Origin: Streptomyces sp. MBT65
GTDB lineage: Bacteria; Actinomycetota; Actinomycetes; Streptomycetales; Streptomycetaceae
Length of the DNA: 33,805 bases
Direction of reading: 5' to 3'
Assembly (NCBI RefSeq): GCF_016612545.1
Contig: NZ_JAENRY010000055.1
Coordinates: 1-33,805, forward strand
The notes under the pieces are model-generated. The model did no database searches and was not told the DNA's origin. It saw only the letters and a program-made list of their open reading frames with translations. The first letter of the stretch is position 1, and each line of letters starts with the position of its first letter. Positions 17,743 to 25,797 of this stretch are shown here, piece by piece. A program made the position numbers and the translations under genes.

Positions 17743-18746
17743 GAGGCGGCTCCGAAGGTTCCGAAAGCGAGTGGGATGTTGTCGATCAGCCGGGTCGTCC
17801 CGACCCGGGCGGCTACGGCGAGGACGGCCTCACCGGTGAAGTCCCCGTCCACGTCGGTGAAGTCGGACGGGTCGACCAGGGCGAGGTAGTCCAGGGCGAG
17901 GGGCGGGTCGAGGCGGGCGGCGTCGTCGAGGACCAGGCGGGCGGCGGCGCGGACGGACGCCGGACCTCCGGGGCCGGGGGCGGCCTTGGCGACGGCGTGC
18001 GCGTCGGCCGCCGCGCGGGACTCCCCGATGGCACTGAGCGCCTCGGCACGCGCGTGCGTGGCGGGCACCTCGCGGGCCCGCGCGCGCAGCGCCTCCTGGG
18101 CGGCGTGCCGGTCGCGGCCCGCGAACAGGGCCTGCGAGAGGGCCAGTGCGGTACGCCGCTCCTGGGGGGACAGATAGCGGTTGCGGCTGGACAGGGCCAG
18201 GCCGTCGGCCTCGCGCACGGTGGGCACGCCGACGATCTCCGTGCCGAAGTTCAGGTCGCGCACCATGCGGCGGATCAGGGCGAGTTGCTGCGCGTCCTTC
18301 TGGCCGAACAGGGCGATGTCGGGGCGGGTGAGGTGCAGCAGCTTGGCGACGACGGTGAGCATGCCGTCGAAGTGCCCGGGGCGGACCGCGCCCTCCAGGC
18401 GTTCGCCCATGGGGCCCGCCGAGATGCGCACCTGGGGTTCGCCGCCGGGGTAGACCTCCTCCACGGAGGGCGCGAACACGGCGTCCGCGCCCGCGAGTTC
18501 GGCGATCTTGAGGTCGGCGTCCAGGGTGCGCGGGTAGCGGTCGAGGTCCTCGCCCTCGCCGAACTGCAGCGGGTTCACGAAGACGGTGACGACGACCTCG
18601 CCGTCCGGGCCGGCGATCTCGCGCGCGGTGCGGACCAGCGTGGCGTGGCCCTCGTGCAGGGCGCCCATCGTCATGACGACGGCGCGACGGCCCGCACGCG
18701 TGCGTGCGTGCAGTTCGTCGGCGGTGCGCAGCAGGGTGGTGGTCAT
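17739..18746 (-). CDS. panC: Pantoate--beta-alanine ligase (pantothenate synthetase)
   Basis: 335 residues, slightly longer than the roughly 280-310 usual for PanC because of an Ala-rich stretch near residues 220-255. The nucleotidyltransferase signature HEGH (HxGH) lies in MTMGALHEGH at about 26-35. FVNPLQFGEGEDLDRYPRT binds pantoate, RPDIALFGQKDAQQ contributes the lysine loop, and ALSSRNRYLS holds the KMSKS-like region. It makes pantothenate from pantoate, beta-alanine and ATP. The ATG at 18746 overlaps the stop of the DUF2520 gene as ATGA and the stop overlaps nadB as GTGA. panB and panD are not in the window. Confidence 0.98.
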   Translation of the reverse strand: MTTTLLRTADELHARTRAGRRAVVMTMGALHEGHATLVRTAREIAGPDGEVVVTVFVNPLQFGEGEDLDRYPRTLDADLKIAELAGADAVFAPSVEEVYPGGEPQVRISAGPMGERLEGAVRPGHFDGMLTVVAKLLHLTRPDIALFGQKDAQQLALIRRMVRDLNFGTEIVGVPTVREADGLALSSRNRYLSPQERRTALALSQALFAGRDRHAAQEALRARAREVPATHARAEALSAIGESRAAADAHAVAKAAPGPGGPASVRAAARLVLDDAARLDPPLALDYLALVDPSDFTDVDGDFTGEAVLAVAARVGTTRLIDNIPLAFGTFGAAS

Positions 18747-19663
18747 CCGGCATCTCCCTCGGCGCCGTTGGCGAGCACTCCGAGGAGGTCCTCGGCGAGT
18801 TCCGGCTTGAGCAGCCCGTGGGCCAGAGCCCGGTCGGCGGTCGCGCGGGCCATCGCCAGATAACCGGCGACGGTCTGCGGGGCGTGCTTGCGCAACTCGG
18901 TGACGTGCGCGGCCACGGTGCCCGCGTCCCCGCGCGCGACGGGGCCGGTCAGCGCCGCGTCACCGGAGCGCAGGGCGTTGTCCAGGGCGGCGCCCAGCAG
19001 CGGGCCGAGCATCCGGTCGGGGGCCTCGACGCCGGCCGTGCGCAACAGCTCCATGGACTCGGCGACCAGGGTCACCAGGTGGTTGGCGCCCAGCGCGAGG
19101 GCCGCGTGGTAGAGCGGGCGGCTCTCCTCGGCGATCCACTCGGGCTCGCCGCCCATCTCGATCACCAGGGCCTCGGCGGCCAGCCGCAGCTCCTCGGGCG
19201 CGGTGACCCCGAAGGAGCACCCGGCGAGCCGCTGGACGTCCACAGGAGTGCCCGTGAAGGTCATCGCGGGGTGCAGGGCCAGCGGGAGCGCGCCGACGCG
19301 CAGAGCGGGGTCCAGGACCTTAGCGCCGTACCGCCCGGAGGTGTGCACGAGGAGCTGCCCGGGGCGTACGGCGCCGGTCTCGGCGAGGCCCTCCACGAGG
19401 CCGGGCAGGGCGTCGTCCGGGACGGTCAGCAGGACCAGGTCGGAGCGCTCCAGGACCTGCGCGGGCGGGACGACCGGCACATCGGGGAGCAGCAGCGCGG
19501 CCCGTCGCCTGGACGCGTCGGACACTCCGGAGACGGCCACCGGGCGGTGCCCGGCCAGTTGGAGCGAGGCGGCCAGCGCGGGGCCCACCCGGCCGGCGCC
19601 GACGACACCGACGGCGAGCCGCGCGGGGCGGTCCTTGGGCTCTGGCTGTTGGAATGTACTCAC
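18743..19663 (-). CDS. Rossmann-like and DUF2520 domain protein, possible ketopantoate reductase
   Basis: 306 residues from the GTG at 19663; GGAAGG lies 10 nt upstream. The N-terminal NAD(P)-binding domain has GVVGAGRVGPALAASLQLAG (GxGxxG at about 20-25) and LVLLTVPDDAL. The DUF2520 all-helical domain (about 165-295) includes RPLYHAALALGANHLVTLVAES, a layout like 6-phosphogluconate and ketopantoate reductases. It is the first gene of the panC-nadB-nadC-coaX operon, overlapping panC by 4 nt. That position suggests it reduces ketopantoate to pantoate, as proposed for PanG-type enzymes of Francisella; the substrate is inference, not seen in the sequence. A role in another NADPH-dependent reduction is possible. 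Confidence 0.9.
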   Translation of the reverse strand: MSTFQQPEPKDRPARLAVGVVGAGRVGPALAASLQLAGHRPVAVSGVSDASRRRAALLLPDVPVVPPAQVLERSDLVLLTVPDDALPGLVEGLAETGAVRPGQLLVHTSGRYGAKVLDPALRVGALPLALHPAMTFTGTPVDVQRLAGCSFGVTAPEELRLAAEALVIEMGGEPEWIAEESRPLYHAALALGANHLVTLVAESMELLRTAGVEAPDRMLGPLLGAALDNALRSGDAALTGPVARGDAGTVAAHVTELRKHAPQTVAGYLAMARATADRALAHGLLKPELAEDLLGVLANGAEGDAG

Positions 19664-19749
19664 GCGACGGCGGCCTTCCCGTTCCAGTCCGCTCCGGGTA
19701 CCGGACGATTTCTCGTCATGTTAACGCGATCGGTTCGAGGGGCGTCCGG

Positions 19750-19758
19750 TTGTCCACA
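19750..19758 (+). promoter_or_regulatory. Exact Streptomyces DnaA box
   Basis: TTGTCCACA is identical to the preferred streptomycete DnaA box. A looser copy, TTGTCACAC (19768-19776), follows 18 nt later in the same orientation. Both lie in the divergent region between the cofactor operon and the aldolase-like gene. The region also folds as GGCTGTG (19760-19766) with CACAGCC (19774-19780). Confidence 0.45.
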
Positions 19759-19848
19759 GGCTGTGGGTTGTCACACAGCCGCGAGGTACGGGAAAACCTG
19801 GGGAAATCCGGGTGCTGTCGCGGACCCGCGCCAGGCATCATCCGGAGC

Positions 19849-21081
19849 ATGAGCGATACGGCGGAACAGGGCGAGGACCAGACGGAGCGGACCGAGCAGG
19901 GAACGGAGCCGCCGACCGACGAGGAACGGCGCCTGGAGCGCCGCAAGCGGCGGATCGGCGCGAACCGGAGCGCCGAGCGCACCCTCGCCCGCTTCGGCTT
20001 CCTGGGCACGCTCCGGGAACGGCTCGCGTTCGTCCAGGAGGCGGCCGAGCTGTACGACCTGGACGAGACGTCGGACATGTACGGCGGCGGCATCGTCGAG
20101 ACCCTGGAGAAGCGGGTCGCCGAACTGCTCGGCAAGGAAGCCGCGGCCTTCTTCCCCACGGGCACCATGGCGCAGCAGGTCGCCCTGCGCTGCTGGGCCG
20201 GCCGCACCGGCGACCCGACCGTCGCCCTGCATCCACTGGCCCACCCCGAAGTGCACGAACGGGACGCGTTCAGCCAGGTCAGCGGGTTGCGCCCGGTCCA
20301 TGTGACGAGCGAGCCCCGGCAGCCGACCGCCGACGAGGTGCGCGACTTCCCCGAGCCCTTCGGGACGCTGATGCTCGAACTGCCCCTCCGGGACGCCGGT
20401 TTCGTACTGCCCTCCTGGGAGGAACTCTCCGCCCTCGTCGAGGCCGCGCACGAGCGCGACGCGGTGGTCCACTTCGACGGTGCCCGCCTGTGGGAGTCCG
20501 TCTCCCACTTCGGCCGCCCGCTGGACGAGATCGCCGACCTGGCCGACAGCGTCTACGTGTCGTTCTACAAGTCCCTCGAAGGCATCGGCGGCGCGGCGCT
20601 CGTCGGCCCGAAGACCCTGATCGACGAGGCGAAGACCTGGCGACACCGCTACGGGGGCATGATCCTCCAACAATTCCCCACCGCCCTGACCGCCTTGGCG
20701 GGCCTGGACCGCGAGCTGCCCCGACTGCCCGCATACGTGGCCCACGCGCGCGTGATCGCCGAGGCACTGCGCGAGGGCTTCGCGGCGGCCGGCGTCCCAT
20801 GGACCCGCATCCACCCCGAGCAACCGCACACCAACGACTTCCAGGTCTGGCTGCCGTACGACCCCGACGCCGCCATGGAGGCAGCGATCCGCCAAGCCGA
20901 GGAGACAAAGACCGCCCTCTTCACCAATCCCTGGGACGCGAAGGGCCCAGGCCTGGCGTTCACCGAGGTCTACGTACGGGCCGCCGCCCTGGAGTGGACG
21001 GCCGAGGACGTGAGGACGGCGGTCGCGGACTTCGTGGTCCGACTGACGGAGGAGGCTGCTCGCCTGGAAGGGGCGGGGTAG
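19849..21081 (+). CDS. PLP-dependent threonine aldolase / beta-eliminating lyase family enzyme
   Basis: 410 residues from the ATG at 19849; the frame is open upstream but without typical content. Residues 1-45 are charged and probably disordered. The fold-type I PLP domain follows: FFPTGTMAQQVAL for the PLP phosphate loop (about 101-113), HFDGARLWES with D210 for the pyridine nitrogen, and the Schiff-base K241 in VSFYKSLEGIGGA. The family includes L- and D-threonine aldolases that split threonine to glycine and acetaldehyde; the replacement of the usual SKGLG by YKSLEG and the longer N-terminus suggest a subfamily of unknown substrate. It is divergent from the cofactor operon and monocistronic, with a hairpin downstream. 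Confidence 0.9.
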   Translation: MSDTAEQGEDQTERTEQGTEPPTDEERRLERRKRRIGANRSAERTLARFGFLGTLRERLAFVQEAAELYDLDETSDMYGGGIVETLEKRVAELLGKEAAAFFPTGTMAQQVALRCWAGRTGDPTVALHPLAHPEVHERDAFSQVSGLRPVHVTSEPRQPTADEVRDFPEPFGTLMLELPLRDAGFVLPSWEELSALVEAAHERDAVVHFDGARLWESVSHFGRPLDEIADLADSVYVSFYKSLEGIGGAALVGPKTLIDEAKTWRHRYGGMILQQFPTALTALAGLDRELPRLPAYVAHARVIAEALREGFAAAGVPWTRIHPEQPHTNDFQVWLPYDPDAAMEAAIRQAEETKTALFTNPWDAKGPGLAFTEVYVRAAALEWTAEDVRTAVADFVVRLTEEAARLEGAG

Positions 21082-21104
21082 CGGGATCGAGCGGGATGCG
21101 GGGG

Positions 21105-21131
21105 GGCTGGCCGTGAGCTCAAGTGCCAGCC
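21105..21131. terminator. Candidate terminator after the aldolase-like gene
   Basis: A perfect 7-bp stem, GGCTGGC with GCCAGCC (21105-21111, 21125-21131), has a 13-nt loop. It lies between two convergent genes, 24 nt after the aldolase stop. It is modest and has no T-run. Confidence 0.5.
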
Positions 21132-21173
21132 TGCGGCACGCACGAGGGCTCCCCGTAACCGCGTCTACAAGCC

Positions 21174-21389
21174 TCAGCAAGCAGAGCGCGCATTCAGGTG
21201 CAGCCACCGGCCCAGAACCCGCCGTAGCCGACCGTGTGCCGGACGTTCCGCGACGACCGTGCGGAACTGCCAGTAGCCGTGGAGCTCGCGGGCGGTGCGC
21301 AAGTCGTGGGTGCCTGGTGGGGGCGGCGGGGCCTCGCCGAGCCGCTGGGCGCGGTAGGTGTCGAGGAAGTACTGCTGGGTGATGCTCAT
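21174..21389 (-). CDS. Small conserved protein (71 residues), function unknown
   Basis: 71 residues from the ATG at 21389 (MSITQQYFLDTYRAQRLGE); GGAG ends 2 nt upstream. The sequence has a helical start, a proline run PPPPPG, and a basic aromatic end (LHGYWQFRTVV; RRVLGRWLHLN). There are no membrane segment and no known motif. Composition and third-position bias fit coding. It is divergent, 98 nt apart, from a DUF5937/ArsR regulator whose palindromic operator candidate lies in the shared gap, so the regulator probably controls it. The role is unknown. An upstream in-frame start at 21446 would run through that operator and is rejected. Confidence 0.75.
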   Translation of the reverse strand: MSITQQYFLDTYRAQRLGEAPPPPPGTHDLRTARELHGYWQFRTVVAERPAHGRLRRVLGRWLHLNARSAC

Positions 21390-21429
21390 GTCTCCAGGCT
21401 GCGCCGCCGGCCGGTGGCTGTCGCGTCGA

Positions 21430-21446
21430 TTGACGGGCGCCGTCAA
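21430..21446. promoter_or_regulatory. Palindromic operator candidate for the DUF5937/ArsR regulator
   Basis: TTGACGGGCGCCGTCAA has perfect 7-bp arms around GCG. It lies 42 nt before the regulator start and 41 nt before the divergent small gene start. ArsR-type winged-helix proteins commonly bind such short dyads at their own promoter. Confidence 0.65.
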
Positions 21447-21487
21447 ACGAGGGGGCGTTGTCAGTGGCGGGGTGCACGATTGGGGAC

Positions 21488-22600
21488 ATGAGCGTGCACA
21501 TCGACATCACCGGGCTGCGGCCGGAGCGGATCACCTTCGCGCCCTCACCCCTGGGCGAGCTGTGCATGGCGCTGCACGCGATGTCCGAGCCGGGGCACCA
21601 TCCCGGCCTCCAGGGCTGGGCGACCGGCGTGACCGCCCGGCTCGACCCGCATCTGGCCGACCGGATGTGCGAGGCGGACTTCCTGTGGCGGTCGACGTTC
21701 TCCGACCTGTTCCTGCCGTACGCGGGCATCCCGGGCCGGAGCACGCTCCCCGGGGCCACGCTCGCCGAGGAGCTGGACCTGCTGGACAAGCTGACGGACG
21801 AGCAGTTCGTGGACGCGGCAATGGAGTTCACCACCTGTGCGACCTCCTACAGCACGGGCGGACCCGGCCCGCTCACCGACGCCGGGATCCGGCGGCGCGC
21901 CCTGGAGCAGGCGGCCGCGCGCGGCCCGCATCAACTGGCGTTCACCGAGCGGCTGTTGGCCGATCCGCCGCGGACCAGGGCCTGGCTGCGGCAGTTCCTG
22001 GAGGACTGTGACGACGCGTTCTTCGCGGAGACCTGGTCCCGGATGCACCCCCAGCTCGCCACCGACGCCCGTCTCAAGACGGACCTCCTGCACCACAAGG
22101 GCCTGGCGGAGGCCCTGACGTCGATGTCCACCGCGGTGACCCTCGACGAGGCCGCCACGCTCATCACGATCGACAAACTCGGCACCGGCCGCACGGCCAC
22201 CCAGGACGGCGGCCTCCTCCTGGTGCCCACCGCCCTGGGCTGGCCGCATCTGACGGTCCTGTACCGGTACGGCTGGCAGCCCGTCGTGCACTACCCCGTG
22301 CACAACACGCCCAAGATCGCCGCACCGACCTCCCTGGACCAGCTGACCCTGCGGATGACCGCCCTGTCCCACCCGGTCCGCATGCGCCTGTGCCGCAGCC
22401 TGGCCCGCAGCGCGTTCACCACCAGCGAGCTGACCCAGGTGCACGGCATGACCGCCCCCGAGATATCCCGCCACCTCGGCGTCCTGAAGAAGGCCGGCCT
22501 GATCACCACCCGCCGCCGCGGCCGCTACGTCCTGCACCAGCTCGACGTCACGATGGTGGCCCGCCTGGGCAGCGACTTCCTGGAGGGCATCCTCAGATAG
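21488..22600 (+). CDS. DUF5937 family protein with C-terminal ArsR-type winged helix
   Basis: 370 residues from the ATG at 21488 with GGGG 2-3 nt upstream. Residues 1 to about 270 are the DUF5937-type ligand or regulatory part, rich in helices (GLRPERITFAPSPLGELCMALHAMSEPGHH is typical of actinobacterial relatives), then a beta-rich stretch. The C-terminal ArsR winged helix at about 285-365 has ALSHPVRMRLCRSLAR, the recognition segment MTAPEISRHLGVLKKAGLI and the wing TRRRGRYVLHQL. No metal-binding cysteine pair like the ArsR CxC is seen, so the signal is probably not a metal. It likely controls itself and the divergent 71-residue gene. Confidence 0.9.
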   Translation: MSVHIDITGLRPERITFAPSPLGELCMALHAMSEPGHHPGLQGWATGVTARLDPHLADRMCEADFLWRSTFSDLFLPYAGIPGRSTLPGATLAEELDLLDKLTDEQFVDAAMEFTTCATSYSTGGPGPLTDAGIRRRALEQAAARGPHQLAFTERLLADPPRTRAWLRQFLEDCDDAFFAETWSRMHPQLATDARLKTDLLHHKGLAEALTSMSTAVTLDEAATLITIDKLGTGRTATQDGGLLLVPTALGWPHLTVLYRYGWQPVVHYPVHNTPKIAAPTSLDQLTLRMTALSHPVRMRLCRSLARSAFTTSELTQVHGMTAPEISRHLGVLKKAGLITTRRRGRYVLHQLDVTMVARLGSDFLEGILR

Positions 22601-22621
22601 CCGCCCCCGGGCAGCCGGTCG

Positions 22622-23293
22622 TCAGCCGTGCCCGCCGGCCCGCACCAACCCCGTCTCGTACGCCAGGACCACCACCTGCACCCGGTCCCGCAGACCGAGC
22701 TTGGTCAGGATGCGGCCCACGTGGGTCTTCACGGTCGCCTCGGACAGCACCAGACGGGCCGCGATCTCGCCGTTGGACAGTCCCTGGGCGACGAGGATCA
22801 TGACCTCGCGCTCGCGCTCGGTGAGCCGCTCCAGCTCCTTGTGCTGCGGCTCCTTGCCGGTGGCGGGCAGCATCGGGGCGAAGCGGTCCAGGAGGCGGCG
22901 GGTCGTCGAGGGCGCCACCACGGCGTCCCCGCTGTGCACGGAGCGGATCGCGGTGAGCAGCTCGCCGGGCGGCACGTCCTTGAGCATGAAGCCGGAGGCG
23001 CCGGCCTTCAGCCCGGAGAAGGCGTACTCGTCGAGGTCGAAGGTGGTCAGGATCAGCACCTTCGGCGGGTTCTCGCCCTGGCAGATGCGACGGGTGGTCT
23101 CCACCCCGTCCAGCTTCGGCATACGGACGTCCATCAGCACAACGTCGACCGCGGTCGCGGCCAGCACCTGAAGGGCCTCGACGCCGTCGCCCGCCTCCGC
23201 GACGACCTCCATGTCCGGCTGGGCGGCGAGCACCATCCGGAACCCGGTGCGCAGCAGCACCTGGTCGTCGACGAGCATCACGCGGATCGCCAT
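22622..23293 (-). CDS. NarL/FixJ-type response regulator
   Basis: 223 residues from the ATG at 23293, with AGAGGA 4 nt upstream. The receiver domain has the acidic pair D9/D10 in LVDDQ, phospho-acceptor D55 in VVLMDVRMP, the switch Thr in LILTTFD, and Lys in FMLKDVPP. The C-terminal LuxR-type helix-turn-helix (about 155-215) includes LTEREREVMILVAQG and SEATVKTHVGRILTKLGL. The frame stays open to a GTG at 23413, but the extra 40 codons coincide with DNA repeats that are not in one reading frame, so the shorter form is chosen. Its partner is the histidine kinase upstream. Target genes are unknown. Confidence 0.94.
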   Translation of the reverse strand: MAIRVMLVDDQVLLRTGFRMVLAAQPDMEVVAEAGDGVEALQVLAATAVDVVLMDVRMPKLDGVETTRRICQGENPPKVLILTTFDLDEYAFSGLKAGASGFMLKDVPPGELLTAIRSVHSGDAVVAPSTTRRLLDRFAPMLPATGKEPQHKELERLTEREREVMILVAQGLSNGEIAARLVLSEATVKTHVGRILTKLGLRDRVQVVVLAYETGLVRAGGHG

Positions 23294-23312
23294 CGGGTCC
23301 TCTTCCGTTCCA

Positions 23313-23387
23313 TCAACAGGATCGTTCAACAATGTGCTCAGCAGGTCGTTCAACAGGTGGCCAGGCGGCTCAACAGTTCGTTCAACA
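23313..23387 (-). repeat. Three TGTTGAACGA direct repeats in kinase/regulator gap
   Basis: The plus strand shows TCGTTCAACA at 23322-23331, 23346-23355 and 23378-23387. Half-copies with TCAACA lie at 23313-23318 and 23370-23375. All full copies have the same orientation, toward the response-regulator gene. Spacings of 24 and 32 bases place the copies on different reading frames, so this is a DNA-level and not a protein-level repeat. It is probably a cluster of regulator-binding sites. Confidence 0.7.
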
Positions 23388-23431
23388 ATCCGCTCATTCG
23401 TTACAGGTGTCACTGCCCGGCCTGCGCGAGG

Positions 23432-24637
23432 TCAGTGCGCGGGTTTCAGCGGCAGCAGCGCGCTGATGCGGAAGCCGCCGCCCGGCCGCGGGCCCGCGTC
23501 CAGCGTGCCCCCGACCATGCCCACCCGCTCGCGCATACCGATCAGACCATGCCCCTGGCCGTCGGCGCCGCCTTCCTCGTACAGCTCGTGCGGGGCGCCC
23601 TTGCCGTCGTCCTCGACGAGCAGCCCGAGGCCGTCGTCGAAGTAGACCAGCCGCACACTGGCGCCCGTGTTCGGGCCGCCGTGCTTGCGGGTGTTGGTGA
23701 GCGCCTCCTGGACGATCCGGTAGGCGGTCAGCTCGACACCGCTGGGCAGCGGGCGCGGGGTGCCCTCGACCTTGAAGTCGACGGGCAGCCCGGACGTACG
23801 GCACTGCTCGACCAGGTCGTCGATCTGCTCGACGTCCGGCTGCGGCACGTACTCGCCGGCCTCCTTGTGCTCGCCGGTGCGCAGCACGCCCAGCAGGCGG
23901 CGCATCTCGGCGAGGGCCTGGCGGCCGGTGGAGGAGATCGTCTCCAGGGCCTTCTTCGCCTGGTCCGGCGCGGAGTCGAGGACATAGGCGGCGCCGTCGG
24001 CCTGGACCACCATCACCGACACGTTGTGCGCGACCACGTCGTGCAGCTCGCGTGCGATGCGGGCGCGCTCGGCGGCGACCGCGACCTTCGCCTGCGCCTC
24101 GCGCTCCTTCTCCAGCCGCGCGGCGCGCTCCTCGAGCTGCGCGAAGTACGCGCGCCGGGTGCGCATCGAGTCGCCGAGCACCCAGGCCAGCGCGAACGGC
24201 ACCGTCTGGAAGATCGCCAGCGCGACCAGCCCGGCGGAACTGGTGTGTTCCTGGGGCCAGCGGATCTGCGCCAGGGTCGCCGCGGTCAGACTGGCGGCCA
24301 GCGCGAAGCGGGAGGCCCAGCGGGCACCCGTCGCGGCGACCGTGTAGACGATCACCAGCATGGCGAAGTCGGCCACCACGGGTTCGATGTCGAAGACCAA
24401 TTGCGCCAGGCCGGTCAACCCGGCCAGGACGAGCATCTTCTCCGGCCGGCGGCGGCGCAGCGCGATCGCCACACACATCACGACGGACGCCGCGACCGCC
24501 CCGGCGACCGTCCCGTGCCGGCCCGACACATAGCTGGTACTCGCGATGCTCACGCCACTCAGACCCAGCAGGAAGACAGCCCAGAAGGTGTCGACCCATG
24601 TGGGGTGTCTGCGGAGGAAGTCATAGAGGCGCTGCAC
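23432..24637 (-). CDS. NarL-system sensor histidine kinase (DesK/HisKA_3 type)
   Basis: 401 residues from the GTG at 24637. The N-terminal sensor has about five membrane segments (residues about 16-150) with short loops, so it probably senses a membrane or intramembrane cue. A coiled coil (LEERAARLEKEREAQ) leads to the HisKA_3 dimerisation domain with phospho-acceptor H199 in RIARELHDVVAHN. The HATPase domain has N in QEALTNTRKHG, G1 in VEDDGKG and G2 in GHGLIGMRERVGMVGG. It should phosphorylate D55 of the downstream regulator. A TANNNT box 7 nt before the GTG suggests a leaderless mRNA. The regulator gene begins 138 nt after the kinase stop. The signal is unknown. Confidence 0.94.
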   Translation of the reverse strand: MQRLYDFLRRHPTWVDTFWAVFLLGLSGVSIASTSYVSGRHGTVAGAVAASVVMCVAIALRRRRPEKMLVLAGLTGLAQLVFDIEPVVADFAMLVIVYTVAATGARWASRFALAASLTAATLAQIRWPQEHTSSAGLVALAIFQTVPFALAWVLGDSMRTRRAYFAQLEERAARLEKEREAQAKVAVAAERARIARELHDVVAHNVSVMVVQADGAAYVLDSAPDQAKKALETISSTGRQALAEMRRLLGVLRTGEHKEAGEYVPQPDVEQIDDLVEQCRTSGLPVDFKVEGTPRPLPSGVELTAYRIVQEALTNTRKHGGPNTGASVRLVYFDDGLGLLVEDDGKGAPHELYEEGGADGQGHGLIGMRERVGMVGGTLDAGPRPGGGFRISALLPLKPAH

Positions 24638-24644
24638 GTAACCC

Positions 24645-24650
24645 AGCGTA
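24645..24650 (-). promoter_or_regulatory. Leaderless -10 box (TACGCT) of the histidine kinase
   Basis: The minus strand reads TACGCT, seven bases, then the GTG at 24637. There is no ribosome site in those seven bases. Confidence 0.6.
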
Positions 24651-24743
24651 GGGACGCGTGAAGTGTGCGGGGGTCAACCGGAGGACCGATCCGTATACGC
24701 CCCACGTACTCCCCAAGGTGGAGGCCCCGTTGTCCTGTGCACT

Positions 24744-24749
24744 TAGTCT
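24744..24749 (+). promoter_or_regulatory. Leaderless -10 box (TAGTCT) of the MidA-type methyltransferase
   Basis: TAGTCT is followed by six bases and the GTG at 24756, so transcription would start at or next to the start codon. No ribosome site is present. Confidence 0.6.
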
Positions 24750-24755
24750 GACCAC

Positions 24756-25784
24756 GTGACGGAAGACACCACGGGCCGGTGGCGCGGCTGGCGGGCGGCG
24801 GCCGAGGAGGCCCTGTACGGGCCCCAGGGGTTCTACCGCGGGCCCGAGGGACCGGCCGGACACTTCCGTACGTCGGTGCACGCGTCGACGCTGTTCGCCG
24901 GGGCCGTGGCCCGGCTGCTGTGCCGGGTGGACGAGGCCCTGGACAGACCGGCCGCGCTGGACTTCGTGGACCTGGCCGCGGGCCGCGGTGAGCTGACCAC
25001 CGGCGTGCTCGCCGCGCTGCCCGCCGAAGTGGCCGCACGCGTGCGTGCGTACGCCGTCGAGATCGCCGGCCGTCCCGAAGGGCTCGATCGCCGGATCGAG
25101 TGGCTGAGCGAGCCCCCGAAGGGCGTCACCGGGCTGCTGTTCGCCAACGAGTGGCTGGACAACGTGCCCGCGGAGGTCGCCGAAGTGGACCCCACCGGCG
25201 TACCGCGACTCGTCCTCGTACGGGAGGACGGGACCGAGCACCTCGGGGAGCCCCTCTCCGGCGCGGCGGCCGCGTGGCTCGCGCGGTGGTGGCCGCAGGC
25301 GCCCGAGGAGGGGCTGCGCGCCGAGATCGGCCTCTCCAGGGACACCGCCTGGGCGTCCGCCGTCGCCGCGGTCGACCGGGGCCTCGCGGTCGCCGTCGAC
25401 TATGCGCACACCAGGGACACCCGCCCCCCGTTCGGCACCCTCACCGGCTTCCGCGAGGGCCGCGAGACGGCACCCGTACCGGACGGCTCGTGCGACATCA
25501 CGGCGCATGTCGCCCTGGACGCCTGCGCGCAAGCGGGTTCTGCGGCGGCCTCGACAGCGGGCGCGCTCCCCGGCGCACGCCTGCTCACCCAACGCGCCGC
25601 CCTGCGCGCCCTCGGCGTCACAGGCGCGCGCCCCCCGCTCGCACTGGCCTCCACCGACCCCACGGCGTACGTCCGTGCCCTCGCGGGCGCCGGTGAGGCA
25701 GCCGAACTCACGGCGACCGGCGGACTCGGCGACTTCGGCTGGCTCGTGCAGTCGGTCGGAATTCCGGACCCGCTGCAGAACTGA
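24756..25784 (+). CDS. MidA/NDUFAF7-type SAM-dependent methyltransferase
   Basis: 342 residues from the GTG at 24756. The family start (EEALYGPQGFYRGPEGPAGH, then FRTSVHASTLFAGAVARLL) matches MidA proteins; the SAM-binding motif is FVDLAAGRGELTTGVL (about 70-85), and GLLFANEWLDNVPAEV is the conserved post-motif with the NE/D typical of the group. The mitochondrial homologue NDUFAF7 dimethylates an arginine of NDUFS2, the NuoD subunit of complex I. Here the gene ends 13 nt from the end of a convergent nuoD-like gene, so NuoD is the obvious substrate candidate; this is inferred from homology and position. It is divergent from the histidine kinase, 118 nt apart, and probably leaderless. Confidence 0.88.
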   Translation: MTEDTTGRWRGWRAAAEEALYGPQGFYRGPEGPAGHFRTSVHASTLFAGAVARLLCRVDEALDRPAALDFVDLAAGRGELTTGVLAALPAEVAARVRAYAVEIAGRPEGLDRRIEWLSEPPKGVTGLLFANEWLDNVPAEVAEVDPTGVPRLVLVREDGTEHLGEPLSGAAAAWLARWWPQAPEEGLRAEIGLSRDTAWASAVAAVDRGLAVAVDYAHTRDTRPPFGTLTGFREGRETAPVPDGSCDITAHVALDACAQAGSAAASTAGALPGARLLTQRAALRALGVTGARPPLALASTDPTAYVRALAGAGEAAELTATGGLGDFGWLVQSVGIPDPLQN

Positions 25785-25797
25785 CCGTCCGGGCGCC

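Noticed and set aside
23294..23413. N-terminal extension of the response regulator from the GTG at 23413
   Set aside because: The region holds DNA-level repeats in differing frames, receiver domains start at the residue after 23293, and a good ribosome site precedes 23293.
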